The position numbers and the translations under genes were made by a program. A stretch of DNA of 64,000 nt from Alphaproteobacteria bacterium (GTDB lineage Bacteria > Pseudomonadota > Alphaproteobacteria > Rhizobiales > JAKIUO01), in NCBI GenBank assembly GCA_024280475.1, contig JAJRQA010000228.1, positions 1 to 64,000 on the forward strand. Reading direction: 5' to 3'. Under the pieces are notes generated by a model. It was not told where the DNA came from, searched no databases, and saw nothing but the letters and a program-made list of their open reading frames with translations. Within the stretch, counting starts at the first letter, position 1; each line of letters opens with the position of its first letter. This document shows positions 49,205-60,326 of the stretch, piece by piece.

Positions 49205-49675
49205 ATGTCTATCACCAAAATACTGTTTGTCTGTCTTGGCAATATCTGCCGTTCGCCGATGGCGGAGGGAACGTTTCGTCATCTCGTCCTTGAAAAAGGT
49301 TTGCAGCATTTGGTTGAAATCGACAGTGCGGGGACAGGAGCCTGGCATGTGGGTGAGCCGCCAGACCATCGCGCCACGGCTACTGCTCTATTGCGCGGCA
49401 TTGATTTATCGGGGCAGGCGGCCCGCAAGGTCAAACAACAAGATTTTGAGCATTATGATTATATTCTGGCCATGGACCAGGAAAACCATATCAACCTGAC
49501 CCGCATCGCACCTGAAGAATATCGCCACAAAATACGCATGTTTCTGGAGTTCGCTCCCGATCAATCAGAAACAGAAGTCCCCGATCCCTATTATGGTGGC
49601 GGCGATGGTTTCGAACATGCGCTCGATCTGGTAGATGCAGCGAGCAGGGGATTGCTTGCGGAGATTGAGGGGTAA
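49205..49675 (+). CDS. Low-molecular-weight protein tyrosine phosphatase
   Basis: 'ILFVCLGNICRSPMAEGTFRH', 'VPDPYYGGGDGFEHALDLV'. Confidence 0.96.
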   Translation: MSITKILFVCLGNICRSPMAEGTFRHLVLEKGLQHLVEIDSAGTGAWHVGEPPDHRATATALLRGIDLSGQAARKVKQQDFEHYDYILAMDQENHINLTRIAPEEYRHKIRMFLEFAPDQSETEVPDPYYGGGDGFEHALDLVDAASRGLLAEIEG

Positions 49676-49707
49676 GGCTTAATCACCTATGCCTTGGGCA
49701 GAAAAAA

Positions 49708-49734
49708 TGTCCCAACGCTGTCTGCGAGGACATT
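49708..49734. repeat. Dispersed intergenic repeat, partial copy F
   Basis: TGTCCCAACGCTGTCTGCGAGGACATT. Confidence 0.65.
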
Positions 49735-50275
49735 ATTCTTCCCCCTCAAACGGAAACAGCTCTTCCACCACATAGGGTCCACCGCCTGTTGATGGTTTGG
49801 CGGAATAGAGCGCCGATTGCGTGACTGTAAAGGGATCCAGCTCAAAGCCTGAAAAATCAGCCAGAAACGGGGCGATGGTCGATAGTCTGGTGCGGGTTAG
49901 TCGCGCCAGCGTAATATGGGGTATGAATTTACGTGGTTCAGGTTCAAGGCCGATTAGAACGGCGCATTTTTCGTGGGCCCGAGCCAGTTGCACCAGGGGT
50001 TCGCTTGGCTCAAAACCGGCCCACAGGGCATGGGCGCGCTTGGTACCAAAATGACCAACGCTCTTGATCGTGAGATCAAAAGGCTCGACAACAAGTTGAT
50101 CGAGCTGGGCCATATAGTCGTCGGCCTGCATCTGGCTGACATCCCCTAAAAAACGCAGCGTCACATGATAGTTTTCCAGAGCGATCCAGCGCGCCGTAAT
50201 AATGTCGCCACGTAGCATCATCAGGCGCTGGGAATGCGCAAGAGGTATCTCAAGGCCGGTGAATAATCTGGGCAT
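49733..50275 (-). CDS. thpR: RNA 2',3'-cyclic phosphodiesterase (2H family)
   Basis: 'NYHVTLRFLGDV' and 'PHITLARL' HxTx motifs. Confidence 0.93.
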   Translation of the reverse strand: MPRLFTGLEIPLAHSQRLMMLRGDIITARWIALENYHVTLRFLGDVSQMQADDYMAQLDQLVVEPFDLTIKSVGHFGTKRAHALWAGFEPSEPLVQLARAHEKCAVLIGLEPEPRKFIPHITLARLTRTRLSTIAPFLADFSGFELDPFTVTQSALYSAKPSTGGGPYVVEELFPFEGEE

Positions 50276-50283
50276 ATAAATGT

Positions 50284-51327
50284 TTAAGGGCAGGGGTTTG
50301 AATGATTGAGATGAACCTGCTCGATTTCCTCAAGTATTTCTTCGGTCAGGTCAAGCTCAATAGAGGCGATATTGGTTTTTAGCTGTTCCATTGTGGTAGC
50401 ACCGATAATATTTGAGGTGACAAATGGTCTGGTCGTGACAAATTGCAAGGCCAGTTGTGCCGGGTCCAGTTCATGGCGGTGGGCAATATCGAGATATTTG
50501 TCGATGGCCTCATTGGCTCCAACCGTTTGGTAACGCTGGAGGCGGCCGAACAATTGGTTGCGTGAACCAACGGGTAGCGCACCATTTTGATATTTGCCAG
50601 TGAGATAGCCTTGTGCGAGGGGGGAGTAGGCAAGCAGCCCAACCTGCTCATGATGGGTGATCTCCGAGAGGCCGGTTTCAAACACACGGTTTAAAAGATT
50701 ATAGGCATTTTGCACACTTGCAATACGCGGCACCCCAAGCATTTGCGAGGCTTTTAAATAGCTCATCGTGCCCCACGGTGTTTCATTGCTGATCCCGACC
50801 GAGCGGATTTTACCCTCGCTGACAAGTTCGCCCATCACCTGCATCACTTCTTCGATTTCATTGCTTTCCCCCTCATGGGCCTTGAAAGACAAACCACCAA
50901 ACAGGTTCATGGGACGGTCTGGCCAATGGACCTGATAGAGATCAATGACATCCGTTTGCAAACGCCTGAGTGAACCCTCAATGGCTTCGCGAATTTGCGT
51001 GGGACTGACTTGCGCCAGTGAACCATCGGTGCGAAACCAGTCCATGTTTTGCGAGCGGCCGCATACCTTGCTGGCCAGAACAATCTGCTGGCGATTGCCG
51101 CGTTTTTTCATCCATGTACCGATGATTTCTTCGGTGCGCCCTTGCGTTTCGCGTTTGGGGGGAATGGGATAGAGTTCGGCGGTATCAAAGAAGTTTATGC
51201 CTTGTTGAAGGGCATAGTCCATTTGTTCGTGGCCCTGCGCTTCACTGTTTTGCTGTCCCCATGTCATGGTACCAAGACAAAGTTTTGATACAAAAATCTC
51301 GCTATTGCCAAGTTCGCGCTTATCCAT
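50284..51327 (-). CDS. Aldo/keto reductase (Tas-like)
   Basis: 'LCLGTMTWGQQNSEAQGHEQMDYALQQGINFFDTAELYP'. Confidence 0.95.
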   Translation of the reverse strand: MDKRELGNSEIFVSKLCLGTMTWGQQNSEAQGHEQMDYALQQGINFFDTAELYPIPPKRETQGRTEEIIGTWMKKRGNRQQIVLASKVCGRSQNMDWFRTDGSLAQVSPTQIREAIEGSLRRLQTDVIDLYQVHWPDRPMNLFGGLSFKAHEGESNEIEEVMQVMGELVSEGKIRSVGISNETPWGTMSYLKASQMLGVPRIASVQNAYNLLNRVFETGLSEITHHEQVGLLAYSPLAQGYLTGKYQNGALPVGSRNQLFGRLQRYQTVGANEAIDKYLDIAHRHELDPAQLALQFVTTRPFVTSNIIGATTMEQLKTNIASIELDLTEEILEEIEQVHLNHSNPCP

Positions 51328-51507
51328 AGAACCCCCAGATTATCTTGATATGAGATCGCATCATCACCGCCCTTTTTACACAAAACCCTCACAAAGGGGA
51401 CGAATTTGCGCCATAGGGCATTCTTATAGTATAAATCTGACAAGTTTCCAGATATGCGGCGCTTTTCAGGTACTTTCAAAAATATTGTAAAGGCCAGACC
51501 ACTTAAA

Positions 51508-52359
51508 ATGGCAAAAATACTCTCTATCTCTTCTCAGGTCGTGTGCGGATCTGTTGGCAATTCCGTGACCCAGTTTGCGTTGCAGCGGCTTGGTCACGAG
51601 GTCTGGGGCCTGCCCAGCGTTTTACTGTCAAATCACCCTGGACATAAAATATATGGCGGCGCGCGTCTGGGGTCAAAAATTTTACGACCCGTTCTGGAAG
51701 CTCTGGAATTTGCTGGTCACCTCAAGCAGGTTGATATGGTCATGACAGGTTATCTTCCGAGTAAAGAGCATGTTTTTATCGCCCTTGATGCCCTGAAATT
51801 GGTGCGCAAGCTCAATCCCAACGCGATTTATCTCTATGATCCGGCGTTAGGGGACGATAGTCGCCCCGGTTCTCCAGAAGGGCTCTATATTGATGTCAAG
51901 TCGGCGGAGTGCCAACGTGCTGAATTATTGCCACTGGCCGATATTGTCATCCCCAACCGGTTTGAGCTGGAATGGTTGACCATGCGCCCTGTAGTGGATG
52001 CACAAACGGCATTGGCGGCCATTGATCAGCTTGGCAATGATCGGATTTTGGCGACCTCCATTCCTGGTACATCAGGAACGCTTATGAATGTACTTGCCGG
52101 TGATCATTTGCCGTTTGGGACCAGCGTTAAACGATCTGATCTAGCGCCTCATGGTACTGGTGATTTGATGGCGGCGCTGTATGCAGCGTCAATATTGAAT
52201 GGCGATGGGTCCGAGCGAGCGCTTGGGCTGGCAACTGCTGGTGTTGATACGGTATTGCGGGCAAGCGAGGGAATGGACGAGCTCGATTTGATTGGATCGC
52301 AGGACCACTGGGCCAATGTTGAACCAGCCGTTGTGACGCCGGTTAAAGAATTGGTTTGA
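51508..52359 (+). CDS. PdxY-like pyridoxal kinase
   Basis: 'ILSISSQVVCGSVGNSVTQFALQRLGHEVWGLPSVLLSNHPGH', 'SDLAPHGTGDLMAALYAA'. Confidence 0.93.
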   Translation: MAKILSISSQVVCGSVGNSVTQFALQRLGHEVWGLPSVLLSNHPGHKIYGGARLGSKILRPVLEALEFAGHLKQVDMVMTGYLPSKEHVFIALDALKLVRKLNPNAIYLYDPALGDDSRPGSPEGLYIDVKSAECQRAELLPLADIVIPNRFELEWLTMRPVVDAQTALAAIDQLGNDRILATSIPGTSGTLMNVLAGDHLPFGTSVKRSDLAPHGTGDLMAALYAASILNGDGSERALGLATAGVDTVLRASEGMDELDLIGSQDHWANVEPAVVTPVKELV

Positions 52360-52438
52360 CCCTATGTCATAGGGTCCCAAACGAGCTTCGCGCCAATTCC
52401 GCAAGATAAATCAAGTGTGGTTGTTCTATCTTTTTACC

Positions 52439-52591
52439 ATGAACAAAACACACACACTTATCGATTATGAAGCGCGCATCAAACGGGTCATCTCTCATAT
52501 TCATGATCATCTTGATGAAGATCTGAATGACCCCCAGACCACACCAGCAGCCGAGTTAATGACAGAAATCTGTATGCCGCTTAAAGACTAA
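52439..52591 (+). pseudogene. Internal-deletion remnant of an AraC/GyrI-type regulator (or a 50-aa microprotein derived from one)
   Basis: MNKTHTLIDYEARIKRVISHIHDHLDEDLNDPQTTPAAELMTEICMPLKD*: N-terminal half resembles the AraC HTH lead-in, C-terminal half resembles a GyrI-like domain C-terminus. Confidence 0.55.
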
Positions 52592-52679
52592 GAAAAGTCT
52601 CGTGGTTGTTTTAACTGGACGCCTCCAAGCTACGGCCTTACCCTTCCTTGACGAAAATGAGAGGAATTGGGAGGGCTAT

Positions 52680-52979
52680 ATGCTGTATGCTTTTATCTGC
52701 ACGGACAAGCCAGAAGAGGGATTGGCCCTTCGCGCGCAAAATCGCGACAAACATCTGGCCTATCTGGATAGTCTTGGCGATGTGATGAAAAGTGCTGGAC
52801 CGTTCATGAACGAGGACGGATCTGAGCCGCGTGGCAGTCTGGTGATTGTCGAGGCCGACAGTCTGTCCGCTGCTCATGAAATTGCCGCCAATGACCCCTA
52901 TGCCATTGCTGGAGTTTTTGAAAGCGTTGATATCCGCCCTTGGAAATGGCTGTTTGGCGCGCCTGATGGAGTGTCCTGA
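52680..52979 (+). CDS. YciI family protein
   Basis: 'MLYAFICTDKPEEGLALRAQNRDKHLAYLDSLGDVMKSAGPF...ANDPYAIAGVFESVDIRPWKWLFG'. Confidence 0.95.
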   Translation: MLYAFICTDKPEEGLALRAQNRDKHLAYLDSLGDVMKSAGPFMNEDGSEPRGSLVIVEADSLSAAHEIAANDPYAIAGVFESVDIRPWKWLFGAPDGVS

Positions 52980-53123
52980 CAGCATATTGGTTGATCAAAT
53001 CGACCCTGGATGTGAGGTTTTATCGATCTGGCAGACGATAGAATAGTGATTATTTGCGAATTTGCGCAGATACCAATACAAATAAAATAGGGGGGTATGA
53101 TCTTTTATTGAGGGATAAATCGA

Positions 53124-53747
53124 ATGAGTGAGACAGACAATAAAGAACAATCTACTTTGCAGGCTTTTAGAAAAGAGCTGAAAGATGCGCTGCAAAAGCC
53201 GAAAAAATCAAAAATACCCCTGTTTATCGCAGCTCTGGCAGCATTGCTATCGATCATCAGTCTGGCCGATACGGAAATGGATAAGATCGCTATGTCAGCT
53301 CATATCGAATCTGCCAACAAATTTGCCTATTTTCAGGCCAAGAACATTCGCCAAACCGACAGCAAAATTGCCGCCCAGATGTTTGAGAAGCTTGAAGAGC
53401 CGACACTTGCTGCCTATTGGAAGGAGAAGGCTACCAGATATACTGCGGAAAAATCAGAAATTATCAAGGATGCCAGAGCACAGCAAAAAATCAGGGAAAA
53501 TGCCTTGAGCAAGGGCGAGTATTATAAAGTCGGGGTCACTTTACTGCAAATCGCTATTGTTATGGCGTCGGCGTCCATCGTTGTTGGTGGTGGATCTTTG
53601 TTTGCGATAAGTATGATACTGACGCTTGTTTCTCTGGTCTATTCTGTCAATGGCTCTTTCCTGTTTTACGATATTCCCACCAATCCAAGTGGAATTATTG
53701 ATTGGGGAAGAGGCATGTTGCAGCTGCTTCAAAAATCCATGGCATAG
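53124..53747 (+). CDS. DUF4337-like membrane protein
   Basis: TM helix near N-terminus, helical linker, two C-terminal TM helices; resembles DUF4337. Confidence 0.7.
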   Translation: MSETDNKEQSTLQAFRKELKDALQKPKKSKIPLFIAALAALLSIISLADTEMDKIAMSAHIESANKFAYFQAKNIRQTDSKIAAQMFEKLEEPTLAAYWKEKATRYTAEKSEIIKDARAQQKIRENALSKGEYYKVGVTLLQIAIVMASASIVVGGGSLFAISMILTLVSLVYSVNGSFLFYDIPTNPSGIIDWGRGMLQLLQKSMA

Positions 53748-53786
53748 TCTTGAGCGCCCGTTAATTTCTACTGGACCCTTTCACAT

Positions 53787-55073
53787 ATGACCCTTCTTGA
53801 TATTATTGCCTTGTTGCTCACCCTTTCTGCATTGTTTGGATTTGCTAATCATAAATGGTTGAAATTGCCCCATACCATTGGCCTTGTGGTGATAGCACTT
53901 GCCGCCTCTGCCAGCATAGTATTGGCAGATCTGATATTTGCGGACCTGTCGATTGGCGATACAGTGCGCGGAGCGCTCAATGCGATCGATTTCCATGAAG
54001 CTTTGATGCACGGGTTTTTAAGTGCCTTGCTGTTTGCTGGTGCCATTCATATCGATCTTGAGGAGCTGGCCTCACGCAAATGGGCGATTTCCTTGATGGC
54101 CACCCTTGGTGTGCTGTTATCAACCTTCTTGATTGCCACCGTGATGGCTCTGCTAGGGGGACTGTTTGGCGTCGAGATACCGTTCATCTGGTGGCTGGTG
54201 TTTGGATCGCTGATCTCGCCGACCGATCCTGTGGCGGTACTCGGTATTTTAAAGACCGTGCATGTGCCACCGCTTTTGCGGGCCAAAATTGCTGGTGAAA
54301 GCCTGTTCAATGATGGCGTTGGCGTGGTTGTTTTTACGGTGATGCTGGCCATTGCCGGGGTAGGGGGGCAAGGTCCGGTTGGTGCTATTGATATTGCGCA
54401 GCTGTTTGTATTTGAAGCACTGGGCGGCGTCGTGCTGGGGCTGATAGCTGGATATATCGCCTTTAAAATGATGCGCGCGCTAGATGATCATAATCTGGAA
54501 GTGATGATCACTTTGGCGCTTGTCACCGGCGGCTATGCGCTGGCCATCAAATTGCATATATCTGGCCCCATCGCCATGGTCGTGGCGGGTCTGTTTATCG
54601 GCAATCACGGGGCCCAGTTTGCCATGAGTGAAAAGACCCGCGAGGCGGTATTTGGTTTTTGGGACCTGACCGATGAAATATTAAATTCGGTATTGTTCCT
54701 TTTGATTGGCCTAGAAGTGCTGGTAATCGGCGTTCACTACCAATATGCGGGCCTCGCATTACTGGCCATTCCGATCGTTTTGACCGCTCGCTTTATTTCG
54801 GTGGGCATCCCCATCAAGCTTTTGTCTTTGCGTGAAAAGTTTACCGACGGCGCCATCACCATCCTCACATGGGGGGGCTTGCGTGGCGGCATTTCGGTGG
54901 CTTTGGCTCTGTCCTTGCCTAATAACGAGTATAAACCGGTCATATTGGCGATCACCTATGCGGTGGTGGTGTTCTCGATCATCGTGCAAGGGATGACCAT
55001 GCAGGGGCTTGTAAAACGCACCATTACGAAAGCCCGTACCGAAGACCCGGCGGCGCTGAAGGAAGATGCATGA
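53787..55073 (+). CDS. NhaP-type Na+/H+ antiporter
   Basis: 'LVFGSLISPTDPVAVLGILKTVHVPPLLRAKIAGESLFNDGVGVVVF', 'TWGGLRGGISVALALSLP'. Confidence 0.96.
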   Translation: MTLLDIIALLLTLSALFGFANHKWLKLPHTIGLVVIALAASASIVLADLIFADLSIGDTVRGALNAIDFHEALMHGFLSALLFAGAIHIDLEELASRKWAISLMATLGVLLSTFLIATVMALLGGLFGVEIPFIWWLVFGSLISPTDPVAVLGILKTVHVPPLLRAKIAGESLFNDGVGVVVFTVMLAIAGVGGQGPVGAIDIAQLFVFEALGGVVLGLIAGYIAFKMMRALDDHNLEVMITLALVTGGYALAIKLHISGPIAMVVAGLFIGNHGAQFAMSEKTREAVFGFWDLTDEILNSVLFLLIGLEVLVIGVHYQYAGLALLAIPIVLTARFISVGIPIKLLSLREKFTDGAITILTWGGLRGGISVALALSLPNNEYKPVILAITYAVVVFSIIVQGMTMQGLVKRTITKARTEDPAALKEDA

Positions 55074-55154
55074 GCTAGACGGGGCTGGTCCTTTGGCATG
55101 GATGCTGCTACATAGATTTGCAAAAGCGAATACGAGTTAAATCGGGAAAATATA

Positions 55155-55748
55155 ATGCGCAAAGCCTCTGTTACACGAGACACCAAAGAAACCCAGATCA
55201 GTGTTTCCATCAATCTGGATGGCACAGGCACCTATGATGTGGAAACCGGTATTGGTTTTCTGGATCACATGCTCGAGCAATTGTCCCGTCATTCCCTGAT
55301 TGATATCAAAGTTCGCGCCAAGGGCGATCTCCATATTGACGGACATCACACCACAGAAGACACCGGCATTGCTCTTGGGCTGGCGCTGACCAAAGCGCTT
55401 GGCGACAAGAAGGGTATCCGGCGCTATGGGTTTTCCTATATCCCTATGGATGAGGTGTTGACCAGAGCTGCCGTTGATATATCTGGCCGCCCGTGGCTGG
55501 TCTGGAATGTAGATTTTTCGCGCGACAAGATCGGTGAAATGGATACAGAGCTGTTTCGCGAGTTTTTTCAGGCGCTAGCGCAAAATGCCGGGCTGACCCT
55601 GCATGTTGAAAATCTCTATGGCGAGAATAATCACCATATTATCGAAAGCTGCTTCAAGGGATTGGCGCGCGCCTTGCGGGCCGCACTGACGATTGATCGC
55701 CGTCAAGCTGATCAGCTTCCCACCACCAAGGGCAAGCTTGGTAGCTAA
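55155..55748 (+). CDS. hisB: Imidazoleglycerol-phosphate dehydratase
   Basis: '[45 protein letters not shown]'. Confidence 0.98.
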   Translation: MRKASVTRDTKETQISVSINLDGTGTYDVETGIGFLDHMLEQLSRHSLIDIKVRAKGDLHIDGHHTTEDTGIALGLALTKALGDKKGIRRYGFSYIPMDEVLTRAAVDISGRPWLVWNVDFSRDKIGEMDTELFREFFQALAQNAGLTLHVENLYGENNHHIIESCFKGLARALRAALTIDRRQADQLPTTKGKLGS

Positions 55749-55898
55749 AGATATCTCCTGGCTCAGAATTTAAATGCCGTTCCAGCCTGTGCGATTGATA
55801 GGCATTTTGCCAGGGTAAGGCTCAATTTCTATGGCGGAAAAGGATCATTTGTGCAAGTTTACCTGCAAAGAACCTGTATCTGAAACGGACGAACCGCC

Positions 55899-56321
55899 AT
55901 GAAAGATCTAAGCTATACAATTTACGAACCGCTGCATCCACAAAAAGAGCTGCTTGCACGGGCCGACGAGCTGATATTTATCAAGGATGGCTTCTCATTC
56001 TGGGCGATGATCGGCTCTGTTTTCTGGATGATCTATCACCATTTGTGGATACCATTGATTGGCTTTTTTATCGCCATCGGCCTTCTGGCTGCTCTGGCGC
56101 ATCTGTTTGGAGCTGCTCCCGGCGCGGACGTTATTTTGTTCGTTGGGCTGTCGATTGCTCTTGGTTTTTTGGCCAATGATATCAGGAGAGCGGTTTTGGA
56201 GCGCCAGCAATATCATATGATCGGTACCATCGCCGGGCATACTAAAATCGAGTGTGAGCGGCGTTTTTTCTCCAATTGGTCGCCGCTGCAAAAGGTTCTT
56301 TTGAACGAGGCAAATATATGA
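55899..56321 (+). CDS. DUF2628 family membrane protein
   Basis: '[48 protein letters not shown]'; between hisB and hisH. Confidence 0.88.
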   Translation: MKDLSYTIYEPLHPQKELLARADELIFIKDGFSFWAMIGSVFWMIYHHLWIPLIGFFIAIGLLAALAHLFGAAPGADVILFVGLSIALGFLANDIRRAVLERQQYHMIGTIAGHTKIECERRFFSNWSPLQKVLLNEANI

Positions 56322-56968
56322 GTGTTGTGATCATTGATTATGGTTCGGGCAATTTACACTCGGCTCATTCAAGTTTTGCACGTGCTAACGCAGAAAGTGG
56401 TACCGGTTTTGAGATCAAGCTTTCAAGCGATCCAGAAGAGGTTCGCAAAGCCGATCGCATCGTTCTACCCGGCGTTGGTGCGTTTGCCGATTGCGCCAGT
56501 GGCCTGCGAGCCGTCGATGGCATGGTCGCGGCTTTGAATGAAGCCGTACATGAGATGGGCAAACCATTTTTTGGCATTTGTGTTGGCATGCAATTGCTGG
56601 CTGACACGGGCCTTGAAAATGGCAGTCACAAGGGCCTTGGCTGGATCGCTGGCGAGGTAGAGCAAATCAAGCCATCAGATGCTTCGCTGAAAATTCCCCA
56701 TATGGGCTGGAATACGCTGGACGTGATCAATGACCACGCCCTGCTGGATGGACTTCCCCTTGGCCCTGATGGCCTGCACGCCTATTTCGTTCATACCTAT
56801 CATTTTAAAACGGCGCAGCCGGAAAATGATATTCTGGAGACAAATTATGGGGGAGCGGTCACAGCGATGGTCGCCAAAGACAATATGGTCGGCACTCAGT
56901 TCCACCCCGAAAAGAGCCAGAATCTGGGCCTGGCGCTGATCAGTAATTTCCTCAAATGGACGCCTTAA
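56318..56968 (+). CDS. hisH: Imidazole glycerol phosphate synthase subunit HisH
   Basis: '[21 protein letters not shown]', '[13 protein letters not shown]'; overlaps upstream ORF by ATGA. Confidence 0.97.
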   Translation: MSVVIIDYGSGNLHSAHSSFARANAESGTGFEIKLSSDPEEVRKADRIVLPGVGAFADCASGLRAVDGMVAALNEAVHEMGKPFFGICVGMQLLADTGLENGSHKGLGWIAGEVEQIKPSDASLKIPHMGWNTLDVINDHALLDGLPLGPDGLHAYFVHTYHFKTAQPENDILETNYGGAVTAMVAKDNMVGTQFHPEKSQNLGLALISNFLKWTP

Positions 56969-56978
56969 AACAATAGCC

Positions 56979-57055
56979 GGGGTTTGGGGAAGAGTGCTCA
57001 AATAGTGAAACGATAGCACAACCGGAAACTCCCCAACGCTGTCCGCGAGGACATT
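56979..57055. repeat. Dispersed intergenic repeat, copy G with expanded palindrome loop
   Basis: GGGGTTTGGGGA + about 40 nt + CTCCCCAACGCTGTCCGCGAGGACATT. Confidence 0.7.
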
Positions 57056-57087
57056 GAAAAGCAACGATAACGTATAAGAGCAACGAT

Positions 57088-57834
57088 ATGATCCTATTTC
57101 CAGCCATTGACCTTAAAGACGGCGAATGCGTGCGCCTTAAGCTTGGCGACATGGCGCGCGTCACGGTATTCAATGATAATCCAGCAGATCAGGCCAAAAG
57201 CTTTGAAGATCAAGGTTTTGAGTATTTGCACATTGTCGATCTGAACGGTGCTTTTGAGGGCAAGCCTGTGAACGGCGCGGCGGTTGAAGCGATCCTTGGT
57301 GCGATTACCATCCCTGCGCAATTGGGGGGAGGGATCCGTGATCTGGAGACCATAGAAATGTGGCTCGACAAGGGGATTGCGCGGGTTATTCTTGGCACCG
57401 TTGCGGTGCGCAATCCAGAGCTTGTCATCGAGGCTTGCAAAATATTCCCCGGTAAAATTGCGGTGGGCATTGATGCGCGAGATGGCAAGGTGGCGATTGA
57501 GGGCTGGGATGAGCTGTCGAAGCTTACGGCGATTGATCTGGCTAAAAAATTCGAGGATGCCGGAGTGGCGGCGATCATCTACACTGATATTGCCCGCGAT
57601 GGTGTTTTAAAAGGGCTTAATTTTCCTGGCACGCGGGCGCTGGCAAAAGCTGTTTCCATCCCCGTCATTGCCTCTGGTGGTCTGGCGAGCATGGATGATA
57701 TTGTTGAACTGGTGCGCCCAGAAAATAGCGCGTTGGAAGGAGCTATCTCTGGTCGGGCGCTTTACGATGGCCGTCTTGATCCAGACGAAGCACTGGCCTT
57801 ATTGTCAAAAAACAGCGATAAAACGGGCGCATAG
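57088..57834 (+). CDS. hisA: HisA, phosphoribosylformimino-5-aminoimidazole carboxamide ribotide isomerase
   Basis: '[22 protein letters not shown]', '[27 protein letters not shown]'. Confidence 0.98.
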   Translation: MILFPAIDLKDGECVRLKLGDMARVTVFNDNPADQAKSFEDQGFEYLHIVDLNGAFEGKPVNGAAVEAILGAITIPAQLGGGIRDLETIEMWLDKGIARVILGTVAVRNPELVIEACKIFPGKIAVGIDARDGKVAIEGWDELSKLTAIDLAKKFEDAGVAAIIYTDIARDGVLKGLNFPGTRALAKAVSIPVIASGGLASMDDIVELVRPENSALEGAISGRALYDGRLDPDEALALLSKNSDKTGA

Positions 57835-57859
57835 AGCCAAAAATGGGAAGCGATAAATC

Positions 57860-58633
<774 letters not shown>

Positions 58634-58659
58634 TTAGATTTAGTCAGTCAAGGACCGTC

Positions 58660-59232
58660 ATGACCCAAAACACTTCCACAATACAATTACGCTATGTGGC
58701 TTTTGCCGGGGCTATTCTTGCTGCTTGTATCGGTATCTTGTTTTGGATGGGCCAACCCGCCATTTGTAAATGCGGGACGATCAAGCTCTGGCATGGAGTA
58801 GTTGTCAGCTCTGAAAACTCGCAGCATATAACTGACTGGTATTCCCCCTCACATTTCATACATGGCCTGTTGTTTTACGGCGCGCTGGCCTGGCTTTTGG
58901 GGTCCATGTCTGTTGGCGCCCGTCTATCCATTGCGATGTTGATCGAGAGCTTCTGGGAAATATTTGAAAACACCGACTTCATCATCAACCGCTATAGAGA
59001 AGCAACTATTGCGCTCGATTATTTCGGTGATAGCGTTTTGAATTCCACCAGCGATATCTTGTTCATGGTGATCGGATTTTTTGTCGCCTGGCGCGCCCCG
59101 ATCTGGGTGTCGGTGCTGTTGATCGTGGTTCTTGAGCTAAGCGTTGGCTACATCATTCGCGATAATCTTACCCTCAATATCATTATGCTGCTCTATCCTG
59201 TTGAAGCCATTAAAACCTGGCAGATGGGGTAA
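58660..59232 (+). CDS. DUF2585 family membrane protein
   Basis: 'GTIKLWHGVVVSSENSQHITDWYSPSHFIHGLLFYGALAWLL'. Confidence 0.9.
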   Translation: MTQNTSTIQLRYVAFAGAILAACIGILFWMGQPAICKCGTIKLWHGVVVSSENSQHITDWYSPSHFIHGLLFYGALAWLLGSMSVGARLSIAMLIESFWEIFENTDFIINRYREATIALDYFGDSVLNSTSDILFMVIGFFVAWRAPIWVSVLLIVVLELSVGYIIRDNLTLNIIMLLYPVEAIKTWQMG

Positions 59233-59256
59233 GCCAATAATCTCAAGGAAACCAAG

Positions 59257-59748
59257 ATGAAGTATCTGCTGTCGATTTTAGTCTTTCTTACTAGTCTGTC
59301 CATACCTGCATTTAGCGCTGATGTTGTGACCGCCAAGAATATTGGCATGGAATTGGCCCGCGATATTGCCAGTGCTGCTGTGAAAGCTTGCAATGAAAAG
59401 GGTTATCAGGTCAGTGCCGTTGTGGTCGATCGCAGCGCAACGTTGCGCGCCGCCCTTCGCGATGACTTTGCCTCACGCTTCACGCTGGAAATAGCTCAAA
59501 AGAAAGCCAATATGTCGATCATGGCAGGAATGGATTCGGGCCCTTTTCGCAAACTCCGGGAAGATATTCGCCCCGACCTCAACACCATTGAGGGTCTTGT
59601 GGTGATGGAAGGGGGCATCTTGATTGTCGCCGATGGAAACCGGATTGGTGCTATTGGGGTGAGCGGCGCGCCGGGTGGTGACAAGGATGTTGACTGCGCT
59701 AAAAAGGGAATTGAGGCGCATATCGAACGCATAGAATTTGCGGATTGA
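59257..59748 (+). CDS. Secreted GlcG/HbpS-like heme-binding family protein
   Basis: Signal peptide; 'NEKGYQVSAVVVDRSATLRAALRDDFA', 'IGAIGVSGAPGGDKDVDCAKKGIE'. Confidence 0.88.
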   Translation: MKYLLSILVFLTSLSIPAFSADVVTAKNIGMELARDIASAAVKACNEKGYQVSAVVVDRSATLRAALRDDFASRFTLEIAQKKANMSIMAGMDSGPFRKLREDIRPDLNTIEGLVVMEGGILIVADGNRIGAIGVSGAPGGDKDVDCAKKGIEAHIERIEFAD

Positions 59749-59829
59749 TCAAAAGAGATACCGTTAGAATCTGGCAAATAGGTTAGCTGGATAGACAGGC
59801 GGATTGGGATCGCGAAAGCTTACCAGCTA

Positions 59830-60321
59830 ATGACCATTACTCGTATTATATCCGCGCTATTGGTGGGAGCCATCACCGGGGGACTGTTGGTTGCTGGTTG
59901 GTATCTATTTGGCCAGCTGATGGACAATGGTTTTGACTATGTGCTGAAATATGGGCTCCAAAATGGCATTGGTGTTTTTACATTGGCGTTTATTGGCTGG
60001 TTGGCTGGCCTGCTGGTTTTTGCCACGCCCTTTTGGCTGTGGCTGCACAAGTTGGGAAAAACAGGCTGGCATCATGCTTTCTTGCTCGGTGGGTTGCTTG
60101 GGTTTGTCGTTTGTTTGGCTTTTTTCACCAAAGGGTTTCAGCTACTGCCTGCCGGTTCTGGGAATTTTTCGGCTGGAGATAGCGTTGGCGCGACCTGGAT
60201 CAATGGGCATCTCACCGCCCATGGCTGGTGGGCATATTTTGTGGCGTCGGTGATATTTGCTGCCTCTGCAGTGCCAGTTTCCCTTTCTTTGTGGTGGGTG
60301 GCATATCGAGCGAGGCGATAA
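59830..60321 (+). CDS. Hypothetical membrane protein
   Basis: ORF with multiple hydrophobic helices; no family recognised. Confidence 0.65.
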   Translation: MTITRIISALLVGAITGGLLVAGWYLFGQLMDNGFDYVLKYGLQNGIGVFTLAFIGWLAGLLVFATPFWLWLHKLGKTGWHHAFLLGGLLGFVVCLAFFTKGFQLLPAGSGNFSAGDSVGATWINGHLTAHGWWAYFVASVIFAASAVPVSLSLWWVAYRARR

Positions 60322-60326
60322 GCGGT

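Noticed and set aside
55899-56321. DUF2628 gene embedded in the his cluster
   Set aside because: Known conserved arrangement in Alphaproteobacteria.
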